In this document: piece after piece, positions 56,754 to 64,000 of the stretch
Numbering within the stretch: position 1 is the stretch's first letter
How the letters are laid out: each line of letters starts with the position of its first letter
Assembly: GCF_900188155.1 (NCBI RefSeq)
Contig: NZ_FZOG01000001.1
Location: 186,001 to 250,000, forward strand
Length of the DNA: 64,000 nt
Direction of reading: 5' to 3'
From: Pseudomonas segetis
Lineage (GTDB): Bacteria; Pseudomonadota; Gammaproteobacteria; Pseudomonadales; Pseudomonadaceae
Notes under the pieces: generated by a model
Databases searched by the model: none
Told to the model about the DNA's origin: nothing
Seen by the model: the letters and a program-made list of their open reading frames with translations, nothing else
Program-made: the position numbers and the translations under genes

Positions 56754-57596
56754 TCAAGGTTTGAATGCACCAATAAAAATCGCTGGATCGACCCGGTTGG
56801 CATTGAGGCTGACGTTCCAGTGCAGGTGTGGTCCTGTGGCTCGTCCGGTTGCACCGACCTTGCCAATAACCCCGCCGCGCGGCACTTCGTCACCGACCTT
56901 TACGCCAATCTGTGAAAGGTGGCAGAACATGCTGATCAAGCCTTGGCCGTGGTCAATAAATACCGTATTGCCATTGAAGAATAGGTTGCCCGTAAGTATC
57001 ACCTTGCCAGCTGCTGGTGCCTTGATTGGCGTACCGCTGCGCGCGGCAAAGTCCAGCCCGGAGTGTGGGTTGCGCTCCTCGCCGTTAAAGAAACGACGCA
57101 AGCCAAAAGGGCTTGAAAGTGCACCGCTGACAGGGCGATCAAACAACAGGTTGCTGGGTTGGCGGGGGCTGAACTGGTCATAGGCTGCGTTCTGCTCGGC
57201 CAGTTCGCGGTTGATGCGCTTGAGGTTCGCGGCGTTGGGATTGACTTGCTGCTTGTTCTTGATGCTGATGTGCTGCTCTTTGTAGTGCTTGGGCTTGACC
57301 TCGAAACTCAGGGTTTTATCACCTTGCGCGCTGCTGACCTGAAGCGTGTCAGTGCCTGCCTTGGTGCTCAGCGCGATGCCGACAATCGCAATCCAGCGTT
57401 GTTGATCTTCCTTCACCACCAGCACCGGCTTGCCGTGATAAGTCGCGCGTGGGGCGCTGGCATCATTGCCCAGGTCAACCACGGCCACGCCGCCAGGCAC
57501 GGGTTGGTCAAGCAGGCGGGTAATAAAACCCTGGGCGCTGACTGGCAGCGCCACAAGCAGTACACACAAAGACAACAGATAACGCAGGCCAGGCAT
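56754..57596 (-). CDS. M23-family peptidase (LysM-less peptidoglycan hydrolase type)
   Basis: 280 aa from the ATG at 57596, which begins directly with a signal peptide (MPGLRYLLSLCVLLVALPVSAQ). An N-terminal beta domain is followed by the C-terminal M23 metallopeptidase domain. Zinc ligands are in NPHSGLDFAA (His, Asp) and GPHLHWNV (second His of HLH), with the catalytic His in FCHLSQIG. It likely cuts peptidoglycan cross-links in the periplasm. An earlier ATG at 57638 has no Shine-Dalgarno. It lies 126 nt after the dipeptidase gene. Confidence 0.9.
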   Translation of the reverse strand: MPGLRYLLSLCVLLVALPVSAQGFITRLLDQPVPGGVAVVDLGNDASAPRATYHGKPVLVVKEDQQRWIAIVGIALSTKAGTDTLQVSSAQGDKTLSFEVKPKHYKEQHISIKNKQQVNPNAANLKRINRELAEQNAAYDQFSPRQPSNLLFDRPVSGALSSPFGLRRFFNGEERNPHSGLDFAARSGTPIKAPAAGKVILTGNLFFNGNTVFIDHGQGLISMFCHLSQIGVKVGDEVPRGGVIGKVGATGRATGPHLHWNVSLNANRVDPAIFIGAFKP

Positions 57597-57722
57597 AGAA
57601 GACTCAATCCAGGGAAATACAAGCTGCAATGCTTGCATTAAAGCCGGTGCGCTGTGAAGGGCTATGTCTTGGCCAGTGTCCGGAGCGGCAATGCGCGAGG
57701 TGTCGTTTCACCTGAAGGGGGC

Positions 57723-58490
57723 TTAGCTGACCTGGCCGGCCTGCATCTGTTTTTCCAACTGTTGGCGCCACAGGCTGTCCAGTGACTGAACCTGGCTCGG
57801 TCCATATATGGCTGCATCCAGCCCCTTGTGCCAGGCCCATAACTGATCGCCGTAGTCGTAGTGCCACCACTCGCTGGGCAGATTGCTGAAACCTGCAGCA
57901 TGCATGGCGTTATAGAGTATTCGGCGATTGTCACGAATGCGTATTTGTTGCTCGTCGGGCTGTTCGATCTGCTCGAAGTAGTGGCTAGCCGAAAGCGGGC
58001 TGGCCTCATCGAAGCCGGTGCCCATGTCGAGCCAGCGACCGTCTTCGTCACACAGCGATACGTCCACCGCGCCACCGGTCAAATGTGGGCTGGGCGCAGT
58101 TCTGCTGGTGCTTGGTGGCGACACGAACTGGCGCGTCAGGTGTTCAAGTTGGGCGGTATCCGCTTGCGGGTGATAGTCCCTGAGCGCATCCCACAAGCTG
58201 TCGTACAGGTATTGCTGCACGCCGAATGGTCGCCATGCATCCAGCACCACCAAACGGATGCCTGCTGGGAGCCACTTGGTTACTTGCAACAAGCGCTCGA
58301 ATACTTCGCTGCGCACGTAGCATTCGGCAATTGCATTCGGGACTCCGAGCTTGTAATAAGCCGGGTGTACTGTCAGCGCCCGGTTCAGGCCAAGTGCTTG
58401 CAGTGGCTGATTACACTCGACAATGGGCAACGCAGCTACAGCGTGCCAGTCGGGTTCAGGATTGTGCGGTATGGCTGTATTTGCATTCAT
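57723..58490 (-). CDS. D-alanyl-D-alanine dipeptidase, M15D family (DdpX/VanX type)
   Basis: 255 aa with no signal peptide, so cytoplasmic. Zinc ligands lie in SPHLTGGAVDVSLCD (His, Asp) and EWWHYDYGDQ (Glu, His), the pattern of VanX and DdpX. These enzymes cut D-Ala-D-Ala and related dipeptides. It begins 4 nt after the dctM stop, so it belongs to the TRAP-transporter operon. In E. coli ddpX is co-transcribed with a dipeptide ABC importer and helps to use cell-wall D-Ala-D-Ala; a parallel role here is an inference. Confidence 0.9.
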   Translation of the reverse strand: MNANTAIPHNPEPDWHAVAALPIVECNQPLQALGLNRALTVHPAYYKLGVPNAIAECYVRSEVFERLLQVTKWLPAGIRLVVLDAWRPFGVQQYLYDSLWDALRDYHPQADTAQLEHLTRQFVSPPSTSRTAPSPHLTGGAVDVSLCDEDGRWLDMGTGFDEASPLSASHYFEQIEQPDEQQIRIRDNRRILYNAMHAAGFSNLPSEWWHYDYGDQLWAWHKGLDAAIYGPSQVQSLDSLWRQQLEKQMQAGQVS

Positions 58491-58494
58491 CTTG

Positions 58495-59775
58495 TTAGCT
58501 CAGCAAGTGCGGTAACCACAGGGTCAAAGACGGGAACAGGATCAGGATATAAAGTACGGCCAATGCCACGGCGATGAAGGGCCAGATCCCTTTGAACATC
58601 TCGGTGATGCTCAATTTGCTGATGGTCGCCACAATGAACAGGCACGAGCCCATCGGCGGCGTAATCATTGCAATGGTGATATTGAGAGTAAATATCAGGC
58701 CAAGGTGGACAGGGTCGACACCGGCAGCCAGGGCAACCGGAGCAATGATTGGCGTGAGCAGCATCAGTACCGACACTTCCTCCATCACCATCCCGCAAAT
58801 GAAAATGATCGAGCTGATGACCAGCAACATCAGGGTTGGTGAGTGGTTGAATGGCTGGAGCAGCATCGCGAACTCATTGGCAACCTGGGCATAGTTGAGC
58901 AGCCAGTTGACCACCGATGCGGCGGCAATGATCACGTAGATACTGGCCGTCAATTGCACTGTTTCCTGGATCGAAGTCCAGAAGCCCTTAAGCGAGAGCT
59001 CACGTTGGATAATCCCAATCAGGGCGACATACAGGACAATGATTGCGCCAGATTCGGTCGGTGTAACCAGGCCCAGGACAATCCCCGCGACGATCAGGAC
59101 AGGGGCAACTAGGGCCGTTGATGCGCCCGCCACAGCGGCCAGCACTTCCGCCCATGACGGGGCCTTGTGCTGCGCTTCGAGGCCTGCTTTTCGAGCGTAG
59201 ATCGCGTTGATGGCCATAAACGCAAGGGCTAGCACCAAGCCTGGAATCACCCCTGCAAGAAACAGCTCGCCAACCGAGGTATTGGTCAGGGACGAGTAGA
59301 GAATCATGAAGATACTGGGCGGAATAATAGGCCCGATCAGCGAGCTGCCAGCGGTAAGTCCCGCAGCAAATTTGCGCGAGTAGCCTTCCTTTTCCATCGC
59401 TGGAACCAGCAGGGTGCTGAGTGCGGAAGCATCGGCAGCGGCAGAACCGTTGACCCCGGCAAAGAATACCCCGGCGACCACGTTGACGTGCCCGAGGCCG
59501 CCACGGAAGTGACCGACCAGCGCATTGGCCAGGCGCATCAGGCGTGGCGTCATGCCCGAGCTGTTCATCAGGTTACCCGCCAGAATGAACAATGGAATGG
59601 CCATCAGCGAGAAAATGTCCATGCCGCCATAGAAGCGCTGCGGCAAGGTATTGAAAAACAGGTTGGGGTCAACAAACAGAAAACCAACCAATGCAGTTAG
59701 CAGCAAGCACAGGAACAGCGGCAGGCCCAGCACCAGGTTAACGGCAAAGGCTGTGATCATGGCCAGGCCCATCAT
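58495..59775 (-). CDS. dctM: TRAP transporter large permease (DctM)
   Basis: 426 aa from the ATG at 59775, with AAGGA 8 nt upstream and overlapping the dctQ stop. About 12 membrane helices and motifs such as AGNLMNSSGMT and GPIIPPSIFMILYS are typical of TRAP-T large subunits. It is the ion-coupled channel of the DctPQM importer, using the sodium or proton gradient. Confidence 0.93.
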   Translation of the reverse strand: MMGLAMITAFAVNLVLGLPLFLCLLLTALVGFLFVDPNLFFNTLPQRFYGGMDIFSLMAIPLFILAGNLMNSSGMTPRLMRLANALVGHFRGGLGHVNVVAGVFFAGVNGSAAADASALSTLLVPAMEKEGYSRKFAAGLTAGSSLIGPIIPPSIFMILYSSLTNTSVGELFLAGVIPGLVLALAFMAINAIYARKAGLEAQHKAPSWAEVLAAVAGASTALVAPVLIVAGIVLGLVTPTESGAIIVLYVALIGIIQRELSLKGFWTSIQETVQLTASIYVIIAAASVVNWLLNYAQVANEFAMLLQPFNHSPTLMLLVISSIIFICGMVMEEVSVLMLLTPIIAPVALAAGVDPVHLGLIFTLNITIAMITPPMGSCLFIVATISKLSITEMFKGIWPFIAVALAVLYILILFPSLTLWLPHLLS

Positions 59776-60257
59776 GGTGCTATTCCTTGTTCTGCTTGCG
59801 GCTGTCTCTGCTGTGGGCCTTGAATCAGAATCATCAGGGTCAGCAAACCAAAGCCGATAGGTAGGCTGAGCAATGGCCACATGCGGCTGACGCCAAGGCC
59901 CATGCTGCGAAAACGGCTGGCGTTGAGGGCATAGTGGAGGCTTGCCCAGGTCGCAAAAGCGAAAAAGCACAGGGCAATCAACCACTGATAAAGTTTTACT
60001 ATCCTGGCCAATTTGTGCGGCAGGTGCTGCTCAAGCAGGTTGATGCGCATATGTCCGCCGCGAATCCAGAGCGTACCCATGACCATCATGACGCTGCCGA
60101 TAATCAGGTAGCGCGCCAATTCGTCCATCCAGATGGGTGAACTGCCAATCAGGTAGCGTGCAAACACGCCGTAGCTGAGTAACAACAGATCGAGCAATAG
60201 CAGCAAGGTGCCCAGGTTCAGCAGGACGCTGCTGCTGCGCTGTAGTAGCGAGTGCAT
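59772..60257 (-). CDS. dctQ: TRAP transporter small permease (DctQ)
   Basis: 161 aa with four membrane helices (about 12-32, 45-63, 85-105, 125-147) and the DctQ feature SSPIWMDELARYLI. It bridges the binding protein and DctM. The stop overlaps the dctM start by 4 nt (ATGA). The Shine-Dalgarno is distant. A stable hairpin lies between dctP and this gene. Confidence 0.92.
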   Translation of the reverse strand: MHSLLQRSSSVLLNLGTLLLLLDLLLLSYGVFARYLIGSSPIWMDELARYLIIGSVMMVMGTLWIRGGHMRINLLEQHLPHKLARIVKLYQWLIALCFFAFATWASLHYALNASRFRSMGLGVSRMWPLLSLPIGFGLLTLMILIQGPQQRQPQAEQGIAP

Positions 60258-60282
60258 AGGTGACGTGACTCCGGATAGGCGT

Positions 60283-60308
60283 CAGCACCCCGGTCGGGCG
60301 GGGTGCTG
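60283..60308 (-). other. Perfect 10-bp hairpin between dctP and dctQ
   Basis: CAGCACCCCG and CGGGGTGCTG (60283-60292 and 60299-60308) pair perfectly around a 6-nt loop, 10 nt after the dctP stop. No T-run follows on the minus strand. Such stems after the binding-protein gene often protect its mRNA or partly terminate, giving more binding protein than permease. Confidence 0.65.
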
Positions 60309-60318
60309 GTTAGCCGTT

Positions 60319-61359
60319 TTACTGGGCGTGATTGAGGCCGGTATCTTCAAGCGCCATATCGATCCACTTGGCATCGATATTCTGCTCTTTGAGCCAGGAC
60401 AGGTACGCCGGTTGGCCTTTGCTTTGGAAGGCCGCCAGGTCCTTGTCGTCCGGCTGGATCACTTCCATGCCCTGAGCCTTGAGGAATGCCAGGTCGGTGT
60501 CTTCCTGCTTGGCAATGGCTTCACGGTTCAGGCGAGTGGCTTCTTTACTGGCTTCGAGCAGTGCAGCACGGTCTTTTTCAGACAGCGAATCGAGCATGTC
60601 GCCGTTGGCCACCAGGAATTGGTCGGAATACTGGATGTTGGCCAGTGTCAGGTACTTCTGCACTTGATACAGGCTGCCCATGATGATGTAGGAGGCCGGG
60701 TTCATCTGGCCATCGGCTACGCCCGTGCGCAGGCCCATGTACAGTTCGGTCCAGGGAATTGGCGTACCCGATGCACCGAATGATTCATAAAGCGCCACCT
60801 GGCTTGGGTCCATTGCGCGAAAGCGCAAGCCAGCAAAGTCGTCAGGCGATTTGATTGGCTTTTTATTGTTGGTGAAGTTGATAAAGCCGCCTTCCTCGAC
60901 AACCGCCAGCAATTGAGTGCCTGTGCGCTCCTTGAACTCGGCCTTGGAGGCGTTCCAGTACTGGCCTTGATCGAAGAACTTATGGGCGGCGCTGGCATCC
61001 TTGAACATGAACGGGATGGCGCTGACATAGATTTCAGGAAACAGCGGCGCAATACCGGCAAAGGATGCGATGTTCAAACCTGGCCCGCTGATGACTTGCT
61101 CCATGCGCTGCTCTTCTTCACCGAGCATGCTGTTTGGGTACAGCTTGATACTCAGGTCGCCGGCGCTTTTTTCTTCGGCCAGGCGTTTGAGGTTGGTGGC
61201 GAACAGGTGGACAGGGTTTTTCTCGCTGTCAGCGGCGCCGTTGTAGCTCAGGTTGATTTCGGTTGCTGCTTGCGCGACGGCCCCTGCCAGCGAGATCGCG
61301 GTGAACAGCAATCCGGCGGTGAAACGACGGGCAAGGTTATGACGCAGAATCGAATGCAT
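60319..61359 (-). CDS. dctP: TRAP transporter substrate-binding protein (DctP)
   Basis: 346 aa with a signal peptide ending AQAA (about residue 32). The conserved arginine that grips the substrate carboxylate lies in GLRFRAMDPSQV, and MGLRTGVADGQMNP is the usual DctP segment. It captures an organic acid or related compound in the periplasm. It is the first gene of dctP-dctQ-dctM-ddpX. The ligand cannot be fixed from sequence, but the dipeptidase in the operon suggests a D-amino-acid-containing compound as one possibility. Confidence 0.92.
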   Translation of the reverse strand: MHSILRHNLARRFTAGLLFTAISLAGAVAQAATEINLSYNGAADSEKNPVHLFATNLKRLAEEKSAGDLSIKLYPNSMLGEEEQRMEQVISGPGLNIASFAGIAPLFPEIYVSAIPFMFKDASAAHKFFDQGQYWNASKAEFKERTGTQLLAVVEEGGFINFTNNKKPIKSPDDFAGLRFRAMDPSQVALYESFGASGTPIPWTELYMGLRTGVADGQMNPASYIIMGSLYQVQKYLTLANIQYSDQFLVANGDMLDSLSEKDRAALLEASKEATRLNREAIAKQEDTDLAFLKAQGMEVIQPDDKDLAAFQSKGQPAYLSWLKEQNIDAKWIDMALEDTGLNHAQ

Positions 61360-61480
61360 ATTATTTTCCTTGTGGCAGAGCGAGTTCGGAATATGGGAAA
61401 GGTTGTTGTTGTGTGAAGCCTGAGGTTTCCTGAGGGAGAAACTAGCTGTTGTCGTGTTGACTATTCAAGTCTTTGAGTGA

Positions 61481-61493
61481 TGCATTAAATGCA
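61481..61493 (-). promoter_or_regulatory. LysR-type T-N11-A box upstream of dctP
   Basis: TGCATT-A-AATGCA is a perfect 6-bp dyad of the form T-N11-A, the classic LysR half-site geometry, 122-134 nt upstream of dctP and 45 nt downstream of the adjacent lysR gene. It is a good candidate target of that regulator. Confidence 0.5.
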
Positions 61494-61537
61494 ACGCTAT
61501 CCCCACATTGTGAAACTCGGTGCGCAGCCGACAAACG

Positions 61538-62473
61538 CTATTTTCTATCGCGGATACTGGGGGCGTGATCGTTGAAAAAACGCATGCCGTCGCGCAAATG
61601 CTCGAGGCAGGCCTGGCTGGCGACCGTCAGTTCCCGGCCCTTGTGGCTGACAATCCGTGCCCGTGCATCGCGCAATGCACGGTTGGCCAGGGTGCAGCGG
61701 CGAATACTGCCTGATTGCAACTCATCACTGACTGTCAGCTCCGGCATAAAGGCCACGCCAATGCCTGACTTTACGAAATTGACCAGCACCGCCACTGAAT
61801 TGGTGCGCAACTTGGGGCGCAGTTGCAGGTGCTCCAGTTGAGCGACGATCACGGCCAACTGGCCCATGCCGGTGCTGTTGTGGATCAAGGCCAGGGACTC
61901 ATTGCGCAATGCCGCCATGCTGATAGGCGATGTCGATTGCGCCAGCGGGTGGTCGGGTGGGGTGATCAGGTCGAGCGGCTGCAGGGTGTCGACATGGACA
62001 TGCAACGAGTCATCTTCGGCGGGTGCATAAACCAGGGCAAAGTCCACCGCATCCTCTTTGACCAGGCCAATGGCTTCATTGGCACCGGCCATGTTTACTT
62101 CCAGGTCGATACCCGGATGGCTGAGGATAAAACTCTGCAGGGGCTGTGATATCAGGTCCGCAATAAAGCCTTCACCCACGGCGATACGTACATGGCCCTG
62201 GCGCAGCCCGCGCAAATCGGACAAGCGCGACAGCACGCCTCGGTCGTTGGCTTGCTGCTGGCGGTAATGGGCAACCAGCATCTCACCCGCCTCGGTCGGG
62301 CTGACGCCCTGCGCCGTGCGTTCAAGCAGGCGCGTATCAAGTTCCTGCTCCAGTGCGGCTATCTGCCGGCTTATCGCGGAAGGGTCGATATTCAAATGCT
62401 GGGCAGCGCGCCGCAACGAGCGGTGGTGAATGACTTCATTCAAATAGGCCAGCGCCCGCTGGTTAATCCGCAT
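61538..62473 (-). CDS. LysR-family transcriptional regulator
   Basis: 311 aa from the ATG at 62473; a TTG three codons upstream is also in frame but less likely. The helix-turn-helix is in SLRRAAQHLNIDPSAISRQI (about 19-38) and the ligand domain follows. It lies directly upstream of the TRAP operon in the same direction with a 178-nt gap that carries a T-N11-A dyad, so it probably controls dctPQM-ddpX. The gene starts 6 nt after the xseA stop. Confidence 0.88.
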   Translation of the reverse strand: MRINQRALAYLNEVIHHRSLRRAAQHLNIDPSAISRQIAALEQELDTRLLERTAQGVSPTEAGEMLVAHYRQQQANDRGVLSRLSDLRGLRQGHVRIAVGEGFIADLISQPLQSFILSHPGIDLEVNMAGANEAIGLVKEDAVDFALVYAPAEDDSLHVHVDTLQPLDLITPPDHPLAQSTSPISMAALRNESLALIHNSTGMGQLAVIVAQLEHLQLRPKLRTNSVAVLVNFVKSGIGVAFMPELTVSDELQSGSIRRCTLANRALRDARARIVSHKGRELTVASQACLEHLRDGMRFFNDHAPSIRDRK

Positions 62474-62478
62474 TGGCG

Positions 62479-63858
62479 TCAATCCAGCAGCGACAAGGTC
62501 GTCGGAGTGATGTGATTGTCCTCGACCCGAATAGCCAGTTCGCCTTCGCCGAGCCTGGCTTTCAAGCGTTGCCCGGGCTGGGTGTCTGCGGCCTTGCGCA
62601 CCACTCGATCATTGTCATCGAGCAAGATGCTGTAGCCACGGCCGAGGGTTTCCAGCGGGCTTACCGCGTTGAGGGTTTTCATCTGGCTTTGTAGCTGCAA
62701 GCGGCGCTGCTTGAGAGCGTCGTTGATGGCCTTGGGCAAGCGCTGGGCAAAGCTGTCGAGACGCTGTCGCAGCAGTTGCAGATTGCGGCCGGGGTGCTGG
62801 GTGATCAACCGCCTGTCCAGATAGGCCAGGCGTTCTTTGCGGCTGTTGAATTGCTGCTCGAATGCACGTTGCATGCGCATGTCCAGGTCGTCCAGTTGCT
62901 GGGCTTGCTGGCGCAGCCGTTCACCCGGATGGCGCAGGCGCCGACTGGTGCTTTCAAGGCGCAATCGTTCGCGCTCAAGACGGCTTTGCAGGCGCAGCAC
63001 CAGGCGTCGATGCAGATTACTCAGGCGTTGCACCAGCTCCGAGCTGTCCGGGGCGAGCAGTTCGGCGGCAGCGGAGGGCGTCGGGGCGCGGACATCGGCG
63101 ACAAAATCACTGATGGAAACATCTGTTTCGTGGCCAACCGCGCTGACCAGAGGAGTGATACAGGCATCAATAGCTCGCGCTACCACTTCCTCGTTAAAGC
63201 ACCAGAGGTCTTCGAGCGAGCCGCCACCGCGGGCCAGGATCAGTGCATCGTATTGCTGCTGATCGGCAAGTTGCAAGGCGCGGACAATCTGCCCCGTGGC
63301 TTCGCGTCCTTGCACGGCGGTCGGGATCAGTACCAGTTCAACCTGCGGGGCGCGGCGGCGAAACACGCTGATAATGTCGCGAATGACCGCGCCAGTGGGC
63401 GAACTGATGATACCGATGCGCTTTGGGTGGCTGGGCAGGGCGACCTTGCGCTCAGTTGCAAACAAGCCCTCGGCGCCGAGTTTTTCCTTGAGGGCTTCGA
63501 ATGCCGCGCGCAAAGCACCGTCACCGGCGGGCTCCACGGTATCGAGAATCAGCTGGTAATCACCACGGCCTTCAAACAGCGAGACCTTGCCACGCACCTT
63601 TACCGCCAGGCCGTCGCGCAACTCCTGGCGAACCCGGGCCGCGCTCTGGCGAAACAAGGCGCAGCGCACCTGAGCCTGGCGGTCTTTAAGGGTAAAGTAG
63701 ACATGACCCGAGGCAGGCTTGGCCAGGTTGGAAATTTCACCTTCGACCCAAATGCCGCTGAACACGTCCTCCAGCAGCAGGCGTGCACGGTTATTCAGTT
63801 GGCTGACGCTCAGCACCTCGCGGTCGAGGCCCAAGCGCTGGAACGGATCTTTAATCAT
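62479..63858 (-). CDS. xseA: Exodeoxyribonuclease VII large subunit
   Basis: 459 aa. An N-terminal OB-fold (about 10-105) is followed by the catalytic domain with GIISSPTGAVIRDI, LARGGGSLEDLWCFNEE and SAVGHETDVSI, and a long coiled-coil region (about 285-400) that binds the XseB subunits. It degrades single-stranded DNA from both ends. It is divergent from the gene beginning at 63971; the Shine-Dalgarno is weak. Confidence 0.96.
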   Translation of the reverse strand: MIKDPFQRLGLDREVLSVSQLNNRARLLLEDVFSGIWVEGEISNLAKPASGHVYFTLKDRQAQVRCALFRQSAARVRQELRDGLAVKVRGKVSLFEGRGDYQLILDTVEPAGDGALRAAFEALKEKLGAEGLFATERKVALPSHPKRIGIISSPTGAVIRDIISVFRRRAPQVELVLIPTAVQGREATGQIVRALQLADQQQYDALILARGGGSLEDLWCFNEEVVARAIDACITPLVSAVGHETDVSISDFVADVRAPTPSAAAELLAPDSSELVQRLSNLHRRLVLRLQSRLERERLRLESTSRRLRHPGERLRQQAQQLDDLDMRMQRAFEQQFNSRKERLAYLDRRLITQHPGRNLQLLRQRLDSFAQRLPKAINDALKQRRLQLQSQMKTLNAVSPLETLGRGYSILLDDNDRVVRKAADTQPGQRLKARLGEGELAIRVEDNHITPTTLSLLD

Positions 63859-63970
63859 GGGCGCATGATAAAGGCTTTAAACCGCTGTCGGTAGATTGTC
63901 TTGATCCAGAAACTGGCGCGATTAAACTGCGCGGCTTTTACTTATCGAAAACTTCAGCAGAGCAGGTTAA

Positions 63971-64000
63971 ATGAACGACCAGCAAGCCATCGTTGTTCCG
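63971..64000 (+). CDS. Start of an unidentified gene cut by the right edge
   Basis: An ATG at 63971 opens a frame to the window end (MNDQQAIVVP), with AGCAGG a few nt upstream. It is divergent from xseA across a 112-nt gap. Ten residues are too few to name the product; they do not match the usual N-terminus of GuaB, a common xseA neighbour. Confidence 0.4.
   Translation, partial: MNDQQAIVVP

Noticed and set aside
62474..62482. TTG start three codons upstream for the LysR gene before xseA
   Set aside because: The ATG at 62473 is better spaced from GGA and gives the normal LysR N-terminus.

Overview
The window is a stretch of Pseudomonas chromosome. The right-hand 37 kb follows the gene order known from this genus: queA-tgt-yajC-secD-secF, suhB/trmJ-cysE, iscRSUA-hscBA-fdx-iscX, ndk-rlmN-pilW-rodZ-ispG-hisS-yfgM-bamB-der, then leuA and xseA. 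The protein sequences are typically pseudomonad. No prophage, CRISPR array, rRNA or intact insertion sequence is visible. One tRNA gene (Leu, anticodon CAA) is present.

Positions 1-8039 (minus strand) hold a tightly packed MoxR/Bat operon: a MoxR AAA+ ATPase, a DUF58 protein, a DUF4381 protein, BatA (VWA), a BatB-BatC fusion (VWA plus TPR) and BatD. It is followed in the same direction by an exported HAD phosphatase and an exported arylsulfatase cut by the left edge. Positions 8517-10846 hold two lone plus-strand genes separated by long spacers: a cytochrome P460-like protein with an unusual cysteine-rich insertion, and a DUF2860-type outer-membrane barrel.

Positions 11056-22258 are accessory metabolism. 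They include a small periplasmic binding protein with a MITE-like element in its leader. A LysR-phnD-phnC-phnE-(Fe-alcohol dehydrogenase)-phnX phosphonate locus follows, with no phnW transaminase in view. Next is an SDR-MFS-BKACE catabolic cluster with a divergent AraC regulator. Positions 22347-26785 carry a Fur-box-controlled TonB-dependent siderophore receptor, a PAS-GGDEF diguanylate cyclase with a possible small upstream ORF, a small lipoprotein and a GFA-family protein.

Positions 26925-53344 are core housekeeping: tRNA modification, Sec export, iron-sulfur assembly under an IscR-type promoter, isoprenoid synthesis, translation, outer-membrane assembly, ribosome assembly, and a transaminase/omega-amidase pair. 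Positions 53422-63858 (all minus strand) hold leuA with a candidate leader peptide, an MscS-type channel, an M23 peptidase, and a TRAP transporter (dctPQM) in one operon with a VanX/DdpX-type D-Ala-D-Ala dipeptidase. A LysR regulator and xseA complete this block. A new plus-strand gene begins at the right edge.

Most of the window is conserved. The points most worth a second look are the sulfatase/MoxR-Bat association, the transaminase-free phosphonate locus, the cysteine repeats in the P460 protein, the TRAP-VanX operon, the leuA upstream peptide, and several hairpins or dyads at regulatory positions.
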